A DNA stretch of 28,805 nt from CAYGBW01 sp964348185. Its GTDB lineage: Bacteria > Desulfobacterota > BSN033 > WVXP01. The stretch's first letter is position 1. Each line of letters opens with the position of its first letter. Position numbers and translations under genes: made by a program. The notes below the pieces were generated by a model, which worked only from the letters and a program-made list of their open reading frames with translations, searched no databases and had not been told where the DNA came from. The DNA is taken from contig CAYGBW010000043.1 of assembly GCA_964348185.1 (NCBI GenBank), forward strand, positions 1-28,805, given 5' to 3'. Shown in pieces: positions 8,202-15,001 of the stretch.

Positions 8202-8412
8202 TTCGGTTGTCGGGGGTCGGTTGTCAGGGGAATTCAGCTGTCGGGGGTCAGTTGACAGGGGGATGTCCGTTGCCAGTGGTCCGGCGTGGCGGTTCGCGGG
8301 AATCCCGCCAGGTAGGCCATCAGGGGCTTTGAGACCCCGATTAGCATATTCCTAGATTGGCAGATGGGAATCCATCGGCGACGGACCCCGGACAACGAGC
8401 GACGGACGCCTG
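8202..8412. repeat. Imperfect GTTGTCGGGGGTC-type repeats
   Basis: The stretch after the ACT gene holds several copies of a word close to g(t/c)tgtcgggggtcgg(t) at 8205-8262, with a copy in the opposite sense near 8384-8412 (gacggaccccggacaac). A similar word occurs near 27633-27655. It looks like a dispersed low-complexity repeat, not a coding region; no gene is seen between 8185 and 8430. Confidence 0.55.
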
Positions 8413-8430
8413 GCACGGGGCAGGGCGGGG

Positions 8431-8877
8431 CTACTTGACGGTCACGCAGGTGCACTCGGCCGCATGGCAGACTTTGCTGGATACGCTTCCGAGAAACAGG
8501 CCTTTGACACTTCCCAGGCCACGACTTCCAATAAAGATCATATCGATCCCCTTTTCCCGGGCGAAGTCGAGGATTTTCTCGGCCGGATCTCCCTGAACGA
8601 CTGTAGACTGGACCTCTCTGACACCCTTCTCCCTGGCCTCTTTTTCAGCCGTTCGAACAAGGCTTTCCCCGATCTTCTCAAGGTACACGCTCTCAGGCGA
8701 ATCCTCGATTCTCTCGACCTGGATGTAATGGAGCACATCTTCAGGGATTTCTGTCTTGGAAATCACGTGGATGAGATAGAGGGTGGCATCGTACTTTGAG
8801 GCGATGTCACACGCGTACTCGATCGCCTTTCTTGCATGAGCCGAACCGTCCGTGGCAACCAGAATCTTTTGAGTCAT
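8431..8877 (-). CDS. Universal stress protein (UspA family)
   Basis: A 148-residue protein of a single Usp domain. The N-terminus KILVATDGSAHARKAIEYAC and the C-terminal ATP-binding signature G-x2-G-x9-G-S, here GSRGLGSVKGLFLGSVSSKV, are both present, so it is probably of the ATP-binding type. Start 8877 is chosen (MTQKILVATDGS) because a GGGGGG run precedes it and the longer frame adds ten residues with no family support. It sits at the end of a same-strand run that includes NadD-like and PncC-like genes, 151 bp away, and may be transcribed separately. Role: cytoplasmic stress or energy-status response; partner unknown. Confidence 0.92.
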   Translation of the reverse strand: MTQKILVATDGSAHARKAIEYACDIASKYDATLYLIHVISKTEIPEDVLHYIQVERIEDSPESVYLEKIGESLVRTAEKEAREKGVREVQSTVVQGDPAEKILDFAREKGIDMIFIGSRGLGSVKGLFLGSVSSKVCHAAECTCVTVK

Positions 8878-9010
8878 GAGATCATCCCCCCTTCGCCGTG
8901 GAATCATGGAATGTTGGGGCGCAAAATTGGAAAGAACGGGTCATTGTTCGATCCCTCCCGTATTCCAACCGGGGAAAAGCCCCTAGATCTATTCTATCAT
9001 GGCGGTGATG

Positions 9011-9036
9011 CAATGTCATTGAACGGGGTCACCCCG
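9011..9036 (-). other. Hairpin around the stop of the NadD-like gene plus adjacent dyad
   Basis: CGGGG and CCCCG (9024-9036) flank the three bases of the stop codon, giving a perfect 5-bp GC stem with the stop in its loop. On the minus strand it is followed by a second dyad CAATG-A-CATTG (9011-9021). There is no T-run, so it is at most a weak terminator or a transcript-end stabiliser. Confidence 0.3.
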
Positions 9037-9784
9037 GGTTCGGGTCTCTGTAAAGCCCCCTGTCCTTTAGAAACGCTGCAATTTCCGGGGCTACTAGATC
9101 GTCGACGGCCCTTCCCTGGCTGATCCGGTCTCTGACCAGGGTGGATGACAGCTGTCCAATCGAGAAGGGGATTTCAAATGGCACAACCCCTTCCGAGAAG
9201 GGGCGGTTCTCTTTCCGGGTCATGAGTTTTCTGATTTCACCCACACCCGTGCTTCCACGGGTTGCCACCAGGAATCGGGAGTCCCCGAACAACCGCCTCA
9301 GCGAAGCCTCCCTGTTTTCATAGTATTTGGCATCGAGGACCCGAATCAAGGTGTCGTATCCCACGATGAATCTGATCGTTGTGTTAGCCGGATAGGCCCT
9401 CAATAGGAGACCGAGTTTCTCAACAAAGCGTCCCTTGTTGGTCAAGGCAACCGAAAGGGTGGGGTCGGTCTCGAAACAGAGGAGAATCATCGAGAGTCGC
9501 TCTTCGAGAGAGGCTCCAAAGATCTCCTTGTCCAGGGGGATTCTGTCCAGGATGAGAAGGATCTCATCCAGGGGTTCCACACGGTGGGCCCTTTCCATAA
9601 GGATTCGGTGGGCTCTGGTCGGCGGATTAAATGATGCGGGGAAGACCCCGAGACGCTTGCCTGGCCCGGTGATACCCTGAGGTGCCCTTCTGATCCAACG
9701 AAGCACAGGAGGCCCCTCCGGAGGAGCACTTCTGATGATTCCCCGGAGGCGTTCCAGCCTGATTTTCCTATCCCTTTCTCTCAT
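9029..9784 (-). CDS. NadD-like nicotinate/nicotinamide mononucleotide adenylyltransferase
   Basis: A 251-residue nucleotidyltransferase-fold protein, likely joining nicotinate or nicotinamide mononucleotide to AMP to form NAAD or NAD. GVFPASFNPPTRAHRILMER (about residues 47-66) holds the G-x-F-N-P-P-T-x-x-H nucleotide-binding motif, in which the first histidine of HxGH is replaced by T (TRAH). The second motif is SSTLVRDRISQG near residue 213, followed by LVAPEIAAFLKDRGLY, as in NadD. About 45 extra residues precede the catalytic domain. Its start overlaps the end of the PncC-like gene by 17 bp, so the two are translationally coupled. The TRAH variant and the N-terminal extension leave open a related specificity. 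Confidence 0.78.
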   Translation of the reverse strand: MRERDRKIRLERLRGIIRSAPPEGPPVLRWIRRAPQGITGPGKRLGVFPASFNPPTRAHRILMERAHRVEPLDEILLILDRIPLDKEIFGASLEERLSMILLCFETDPTLSVALTNKGRFVEKLGLLLRAYPANTTIRFIVGYDTLIRVLDAKYYENREASLRRLFGDSRFLVATRGSTGVGEIRKLMTRKENRPFSEGVVPFEIPFSIGQLSSTLVRDRISQGRAVDDLVAPEIAAFLKDRGLYRDPNPG

Positions 9785-10256
9785 TGCCAGAGAGGTATTC
9801 CAAAATCATTTCCAACGCTTTTTGTGCGGCCTGCCTTTTGATCTGGGTTCTTTTCCCTGTAAAGTGAAACCGCTTCACCGAGGTTCCATCGGCACAGGCG
9901 AGGGCGATAAAGACCGTTCCCACAGGTGTCTCGGGCGTTCCCCCCAGAGGTCCTGCCACGCCGGTCGTTGCCAGGGCGATCGTGGTCTTCCTTTTCCCAC
10001 GAACCCCTTCTGCCATGGCTCTGGCAACCGGCTCGCTGACCGCACTGTACCGGTCGATCAGGGACAAGGGCACGCCCAGAAGGGAAGCCTTGGCCGGGTT
10101 GCTGTACGACACGATTCCAGACTCAAAATAGTCCGAGCTTCCCGAGACATTGGTGATTCGGTGGGCGATCAATCCGCCTGTACAGGATTCTGCGACAGAA
10201 ATCGTTGCCCCCCGATCTCTCAAGAGACGACCTACTTTTTCCTCAATCCGCCTCAT
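9768..10256 (-). CDS. pncC: PncC / CinA C-terminal nicotinamide-nucleotide amidohydrolase
   Basis: A 162-residue stand-alone CinA C-terminal domain, the size of E. coli PncC (165). It contains SVAESCTGGLIAHRITNV (catalytic Ser in the SCTGG motif at about residues 19-36), YFESGIVSYSNPAK, and ATTGVAGPLGGTPETPVGTV near residues 108-127. PncC removes ammonia from NMN to give nicotinate mononucleotide, which NadD-type enzymes then adenylylate. The NadD-like gene directly overlaps its end, so the pair encodes two consecutive steps of the pyridine nucleotide cycle. It begins 42 bp after livF on the same strand, so it may be carried in the same transcript. Confidence 0.92.
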   Translation of the reverse strand: MRRIEEKVGRLLRDRGATISVAESCTGGLIAHRITNVSGSSDYFESGIVSYSNPAKASLLGVPLSLIDRYSAVSEPVARAMAEGVRGKRKTTIALATTGVAGPLGGTPETPVGTVFIALACADGTSVKRFHFTGKRTQIKRQAAQKALEMILEYLSGNERKG

Positions 10257-10298
10257 GAAAAGACCCCGAAAAACCCACAGGCGGGGATCGATGTCCGA

Positions 10299-11045
10299 CT
10301 ACAGCCCCAGGTAGGCTTTCTTGATATGGGGGTTCTCGATGAGGTCACGGCCCTTGCCCTGCAGATTGATCCTCCCGGTTTCCAGAACGTAGGCCTCCTG
10401 AGCAATTTGGAGGGTCCGGCGCACATTCTGCTCCACGAGGAGGATGGTCACCCCTTCGGTGTTGATCTTTTCGATCGTTTCAAAGACCAGTTTTACCAGA
10501 AGGGGAGCCAAACCCAGGGAGGGTTCGTCCAGCATGAGCACATGGGGACGGGACATGAGCCCCCGGCCAATGGCCAACATCTGCTGTTCACCTCCTGAGA
10601 GGGAGACAGCGATCTGTTTCCTCCGTTCTGCCAGCCTTGGAAACAGTTGGAAGACCCGGTCCAATGTCTGGGAGAGGTTTCTCCGAGCCTGTCTCGCGTA
10701 GGCCCCGCTCTCAAGATTTTCCTGAACAGACAGGTAGGGGAAGATTCTTCGCCCCTCTGGAATCAGGGAGATGCCCAGATCCACACGACGATGGGGAGGC
10801 AGATGGTCGATCGCCGTTTCTTTAAAGAACATCTTTCCCTCTGCCAGGGGGAGGATGCCTGATATGGCTTGAAGGATCGTGGTTTTTCCGGCTCCATTGG
10901 AGCCGACAAGGGCGGTGATCGAACCCTCCTTGACCGAGAAACTGACGTTCCAGATCGCCCGGAGATCCTCGTAGGAGACGGATACCCCCTCCATATCGAG
11001 GAGTGGGGCCGGATGCTCATGGGGTGTGAGGGGTTCAGAGATCAA
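10299..11045 (-). CDS. livF: Branched-chain-type ABC transporter ATPase (LivF-like)
   Basis: A 248-residue ABC ATPase. Walker A is GSNGAGKTT, the signature is LSGGEQQMLAIGRGLMSRP, and Walker B is VLMLDEPSLGLAP, the LivF-type D-E-P-S-x-G-L sequence. The H-loop region reads LLVEQNVRRT and the C-terminal IKKAYLGL is typical. The ORF extends upstream inside livG, but the family N-terminus would be near PLLDMEGVSV. I choose a TTG at 11045 with GGGAGAGG just ahead, giving an 11-base overlap with livG; an ATG at 10994 would cut off the first strand. It acts at the cytoplasmic face with LivG, LivH and LivM. Confidence 0.93.
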   Translation of the reverse strand: MISEPLTPHEHPAPLLDMEGVSVSYEDLRAIWNVSFSVKEGSITALVGSNGAGKTTILQAISGILPLAEGKMFFKETAIDHLPPHRRVDLGISLIPEGRRIFPYLSVQENLESGAYARQARRNLSQTLDRVFQLFPRLAERRKQIAVSLSGGEQQMLAIGRGLMSRPHVLMLDEPSLGLAPLLVKLVFETIEKINTEGVTILLVEQNVRRTLQIAQEAYVLETGRINLQGKGRDLIENPHIKKAYLGL

Positions 11046-11769
11046 TATCCTCTCCCAGATAGGCCTCAATGACCACCGGGTTTTCGGCGATTTCCTGAGG
11101 CCTTCCTTCCGCAATCTTCTCGCCGTAATGGAGCACAAAAATCCGACCACACAGGCCGATAACCGCCTTCATGACGTGTTCCACCATGAGAACAGTCACC
11201 CCCAGCTCTTGCCGGATATCCTGAATCAGGGCCATGGCCTCGGCTGTTTCGGTCGGGGTGAGACCTGCCAGCACCTCGTCCAGCATCAAGAGATCCGGGT
11301 GGGTGGCCAGGGATCGGGCAACCTCAAGTCTCTTGCGGTCGGCCAGGGTAAGCCCCTTACTGAGAACATTCGCCTTTGCAGAGAGGCCGACGAATTCAAG
11401 GATTCTGTATGCCTCTCGCTCAGCGTCCTTTTGGTGTTGGATGCGGTCTTTTCCAAAGAGCTTTCCCGCCGTAACGTTTTTGAGAACGGTCATGTTGAGA
11501 AAGGGTTTGACCACCTGGAAGGTCCGGGCCAGGCCTTTCCGACAGATTTGATAGGGTTTCATTCCGGTAATCGTTTCGCCTTTGAATTTGACCGTTCCAG
11601 CCGTAGGGGGATAGACCCCGCTGATGATGTTGAAGAGCGTCGTCTTCCCGGCACCATTGGCACCAATGAGACCCACGATTTCCCCCTGTTCCACGACGAA
11701 ATCGACGTCATGGAGCGCCCTCAATCCGCCAAAGCTTTTGGAAACGTGGAGTCCCTCAAGGAGGCTCAT
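11035..11769 (-). CDS. livG: Branched-chain-type ABC transporter ATPase (LivG-like)
   Basis: A 244-residue ABC ATPase. Walker A is GANGAGKTTLFN, the LivG-type Q-loop region GITGMKPYQICRKGLARTFQ is present, and the signature region reads LADRKRLEVARSLATHPDLL instead of a canonical LSGGQ, as is usual for LivG (LxxGxQR/K-like L-T-L-A-D-R-K). Walker B is LLMLDEVLAGLTPTE and the H-loop is LMVEHVMKAV. In this family LivG commonly has this degenerate signature, so it is not damage. Its ATG overlaps the stop of the permease gene upstream by four bases (ATGA), so the pair is coupled. It forms the ATPase pair with LivF. Confidence 0.93.
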   Translation of the reverse strand: MSLLEGLHVSKSFGGLRALHDVDFVVEQGEIVGLIGANGAGKTTLFNIISGVYPPTAGTVKFKGETITGMKPYQICRKGLARTFQVVKPFLNMTVLKNVTAGKLFGKDRIQHQKDAEREAYRILEFVGLSAKANVLSKGLTLADRKRLEVARSLATHPDLLMLDEVLAGLTPTETAEAMALIQDIRQELGVTVLMVEHVMKAVIGLCGRIFVLHYGEKIAEGRPQEIAENPVVIEAYLGEDIDL

Positions 11770-12695
11770 GGATTCTTCTCCGCTCTCCTCATGAGGAGTC
11801 GGCGTTTTACTGGGAAAACGATACCGAGGGGCATGAACTTAACCATGAGGATCATGATGATCCCGAGAATGATCATATACGTATAGGGATACTGAGCCCA
11901 GAGAGCCTCAGAAACCAGGGTGAGGATCACCGCTCCCACCATGGCTCCCTCGACGTCTTCCAACCCTCCGAGAAAGGCCATCACAATCACTTGAAACGAC
12001 ACCATGGGGTTGAAAACCGTGTAGGGGTCGATATATGAGCGCCGGAGAGCGAGAATGGCGCCAACCATTCCCGGGAAAGACGCACTGATGCCAAAGGCAA
12101 ACCATTTATAGAGACTCGCATTGATTCCCACGGCGTTCGCCGCGTCTTCGTCTTCTTTGATGCTGAACAGGCCGGTTCCGAATCGAGAGTTCTTGACAGA
12201 ATATGCTGTTGCGGTGGCAATCACCGTAACCGCCAGAATCGAGTAGTACAATTTGTGCAGGCCTGGCGTCATCATCAGAATCCTGCCCACCGTGCCGCCA
12301 AGTTTGATCTCCAGATTGATGAAGAGATGCTTCGTAAACTCTGTTAGACCGAGGGTTAGAATCACAAAATAAGGGCCCCGAACCCGCAAGAAAGGAAATC
12401 CGATGGCAAAGGCAAAAGCGGCACTCAAAAAACCCGCGAGTATCACTCCAAATCCATAGGGAATACGGGTCCACGTCATGGCCATCAGATAGGCGCCCAA
12501 CCCAAAAAAAGCCGAATGGCCCAGGGAGATATATCCCGTATACCCGGAAAGAATGATCCAGCTCTCGGTCAGGGCAATCCACATGAGAACATCCAGAAGA
12601 ACCGAGACCGAGTAATCGGAAGCCGTCAAAGGCAACAGACAGAGAAGAACCAAAACCCCCCCGACGGCCCCAAAGAGGCGTTTATCTGTCCCCAT
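11766..12695 (-). CDS. livM: Branched-chain-type ABC transporter permease (LivM-like)
   Basis: A 309-residue membrane protein, largely hydrophobic, with about eight to nine membrane segments. GYISLGHSAFFGLGAYLMAM (residues 52-71) is the LivM signature around the first helices, and the cytoplasmic coupling loop reads FSIKEDEDAANAVGINASLYK (S-I-x-E-D-E-x-A-A-x-A-x-G-I), which contacts LivG/LivF. It starts three bases after the stop of the LivH-like gene. With LivH it forms the transmembrane channel of the importer. Confidence 0.92.
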   Translation of the reverse strand: MGTDKRLFGAVGGVLVLLCLLPLTASDYSVSVLLDVLMWIALTESWIILSGYTGYISLGHSAFFGLGAYLMAMTWTRIPYGFGVILAGFLSAAFAFAIGFPFLRVRGPYFVILTLGLTEFTKHLFINLEIKLGGTVGRILMMTPGLHKLYYSILAVTVIATATAYSVKNSRFGTGLFSIKEDEDAANAVGINASLYKWFAFGISASFPGMVGAILALRRSYIDPYTVFNPMVSFQVIVMAFLGGLEDVEGAMVGAVILTLVSEALWAQYPYTYMIILGIIMILMVKFMPLGIVFPVKRRLLMRRAEKNP

Positions 12696-12698
12696 GCC

Positions 12699-13583
12699 CT
12701 AGTAAACCCCCCTTCCAAAGATGCCCCTGGGTCGGATGAGGATAATGAGGATAAAGACCAAATAGCTCAGGATCGGTCGGAGCCCCGGTGAAGTCACGCT
12801 GACACCGATCGTCTCAAGGAGACCCAGGAGAAAGCCTCCCACGAGGCTCCCGAGAATGTTTCCCAGACCTCCAAGCACGATCACAATGAAGGCAATGATG
12901 GTATAGGGGAGGCCCATGAATGGGGTAATCTCATAAAACATGCTCAAAAGACATCCCGCGAGACCCGCCATGGCAAAGGCCACGCAGAAGCTGAAGAGGT
13001 AGATGAAGTTGGCATTGATCCCGACGAGTTGGGATGCCTCTCTGTCTTGGATGAGCGCCCTGATCGCCTTTCCCAGCATGGTCTTTTGAAGAAGTAAATA
13101 GGAGGCGAGGCATACGAACACGGCCACCCCGAAGGCCAGCAGCCTGTTGTGCATGAGAGGAACCCCTGCAACGTGGACGACCCCTATCATGTAAGAATAG
13201 CCTCTGATGTCGGCTGTCCATAAGCGGGAGGCCACGTTGGTAAAGATGAAGGAGAGGCCGATAAAGATCAAGAGGGAATTGGACTCCAGGATTGTAACCG
13301 ATTTTGAGGTTTTGATGATGGGGAGAAAGATGAAGAGACACACGGCCAGTCCAATAACGGCGGATAGCCCTAGCACCAGTATCATGGATAAAAGGGGGCT
13401 TACGCCGTAAAGCGTATAGAGCCAATAGGTAGTGTAAGCCCCCAACATAATCAACTCACCATGGGCGATGTTCAGGAGCCGCATGGTCCCGTAAATCAGA
13501 TTGAGTCCCACGGCAATCAGGGCATATATGCTCCCCATGATCAATCCGGCAAAGAGAACCTGTAGGACCCGCGGCCAATCCAT
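12699..13583 (-). CDS. livH: Branched-chain-type ABC transporter permease (LivH-like)
   Basis: A 294-residue membrane protein. The N-terminal segment GLIMGSIYALIAVGLNLIYG and the following RLLNIAHGELIMLGAYTTYW form the LivH signature (G-S-I-Y-A-L-x-A-x-G-L-N). The coupling loop reads GKAIRALIQDREASQLVGIN, the permease EAA-like region. The C-terminus is LRPILSYLVFILIILIRPRG, the usual ending. It starts 12 bp after the binding-protein gene, with a G-rich Shine-Dalgarno (GGGGGG) about ten bases ahead. It pairs with the LivM-like permease. Confidence 0.92.
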   Translation of the reverse strand: MDWPRVLQVLFAGLIMGSIYALIAVGLNLIYGTMRLLNIAHGELIMLGAYTTYWLYTLYGVSPLLSMILVLGLSAVIGLAVCLFIFLPIIKTSKSVTILESNSLLIFIGLSFIFTNVASRLWTADIRGYSYMIGVVHVAGVPLMHNRLLAFGVAVFVCLASYLLLQKTMLGKAIRALIQDREASQLVGINANFIYLFSFCVAFAMAGLAGCLLSMFYEITPFMGLPYTIIAFIVIVLGGLGNILGSLVGGFLLGLLETIGVSVTSPGLRPILSYLVFILIILIRPRGIFGRGVY

Positions 13584-13595
13584 GAACCCACCCCC

Positions 13596-14813
13596 CTACT
13601 TCTTTGGCCATGGCGGTTTTGGATATAGGATTTTAGCCGTAGCATCTTCTAAAGGCCAGACGATATCGATCTCGCCTTTCTGCCACTGGAGGATCTTGCT
13701 GGAGCTCCTTAGATTCTCTGAGCCTGTGAAAGCAACAGGACCGACGATGGTCATGAACTCGTTGTTGGCTATATAATCTCTCAGTTTCTCCCGATCTAGG
13801 CTTCCGGTCTTCTCGATGGCCTGCTCCAATACCTGACATGAAATGTAACCGTCGATCGAATTGAGGACATCGGGTTTTTTCTTAAACTTTGCCTTGTATC
13901 CCTCCAAATACTCCTTGGCGCCCGGCCATTTCACGTTGGGGCTCCACTCACCCATCATGGTAATGCCCTCGGTGGCCGCGCCAAATTTCGGTCCGAAGGC
14001 CAGAACCGCTGGGCCGATTAGTTCAAATAGGAACTTCGGATTGAGACCGACTTCCTGGGCCTGGGTCGTCATGGTGAACGCACCGGCTGGATAGCAAAGG
14101 GCGACGAGAGCTTCAGGGTTTTTGCTCTTGACTTCTGAAAGAAGGGTTGTCAAATCCTTTACCCCCACGGGATAGTCTTTATTGAGCACGACATTGAATC
14201 TCCCCTCCTTCAGATAGGGCTCCAGCTCCTGAAACTGTTCCCTTGGAAACAGCTCCTGGGCATAGATAACGGCCAGGTCCTTGATCTTTAAATATTCCAG
14301 CAGATCAACGAGGGCCCGCATCTGCCGATCAGGCATGGCATTGCTCACAAACCAGAAATATGGGTTCTTGATCTCCCGGAGCTTCATCGAGGCCGCCGTG
14401 CTCCCCACGATCGGCACTCTATACTTTGCCGCAAGGGGGGCTATGGCGAAATGAATTGTCGTGGTGCATGGCGAGAGAAGGAGGTCCACTTTATCTTCGG
14501 TGAGAAGCTTCTCGTACACCCTGACTGAGGTTTCTGCCGAACTCTTGTCATCATAATAGACCAGTTCAACAGGGAGTCTTTTGCCGTATTGCTCGATGTA
14601 AAGACCGCCCCTTTGGTTAACGATTTCCTCCCAGAGCTGATAGGCCTCCATCTGGCCTGCTGCATTGGGGGCATATCTCCCGGTCAGAGCCATGGAAAAA
14701 CCCAGGGTTATTGAATCTTTGGCCGATGCTTGGGGATTGGCCAGACAGACCAGGACAGCGATCATCGTGACCGAAACGATCAGCATGGGCAGCCGAATTC
14801 TTCTGGTTTTCAT
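13596..14813 (-). CDS. ABC transporter substrate-binding protein (LivK / amide-urea-binding superfamily)
   Basis: A 405-residue periplasmic binding protein of the type I fold. The N-terminus MKTRRIRLPMLIVSVTMIAV with ANPQASAKD is a signal peptide with a cleavage site near ASA-KD. The mature start ITLGFSMALTGRYAPNAAGQ is the usual first strand and helix, and the domain includes VELVYYDDKSSAETSVRVYE and VPIVGSTAASMK, as in LivK-like receptors. AAGGAGAG precedes the ATG. The specificity cannot be read: LivK-like receptors of Desulfobacterota bind amino acids, aromatic acids or amides. Its place just downstream of a Mo hydroxylase and a CoA ligase suggests an organic acid. Confidence 0.88.
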   Translation of the reverse strand: MKTRRIRLPMLIVSVTMIAVLVCLANPQASAKDSITLGFSMALTGRYAPNAAGQMEAYQLWEEIVNQRGGLYIEQYGKRLPVELVYYDDKSSAETSVRVYEKLLTEDKVDLLLSPCTTTIHFAIAPLAAKYRVPIVGSTAASMKLREIKNPYFWFVSNAMPDRQMRALVDLLEYLKIKDLAVIYAQELFPREQFQELEPYLKEGRFNVVLNKDYPVGVKDLTTLLSEVKSKNPEALVALCYPAGAFTMTTQAQEVGLNPKFLFELIGPAVLAFGPKFGAATEGITMMGEWSPNVKWPGAKEYLEGYKAKFKKKPDVLNSIDGYISCQVLEQAIEKTGSLDREKLRDYIANNEFMTIVGPVAFTGSENLRSSSKILQWQKGEIDIVWPLEDATAKILYPKPPWPKK

Positions 14814-15001
14814 GACGACTCTCCTTTCTTGTCAATTATTACCATGGATTTATGGAATTCATATGATCGGTTGGCTCTGGCGGGTGAGGAGCCCGATTTT
14901 CCTCCTGTCCCTCCCTTTCCCTCGTTTTGAGGATCACAAAATGAATCGCATGTCCGACCCGGATTTTCATGGATTCCTTCTCCCTACCCTCCTAGGATCT
15001 C

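Noticed and set aside
9735..10598. 287-codon open frame on the plus strand
   Set aside because: Opposite the PncC and livF genes, which are supported by motifs on the minus strand; no recognisable protein.
11301..11330. Degenerate LivG signature as evidence of damage
   Set aside because: LivG proteins commonly differ from LSGGQ; the rest of the ATPase is intact.
11026..11886. 286-codon open frame on the plus strand
   Set aside because: Opposite livG and part of livM; no domain, no proper start signals.
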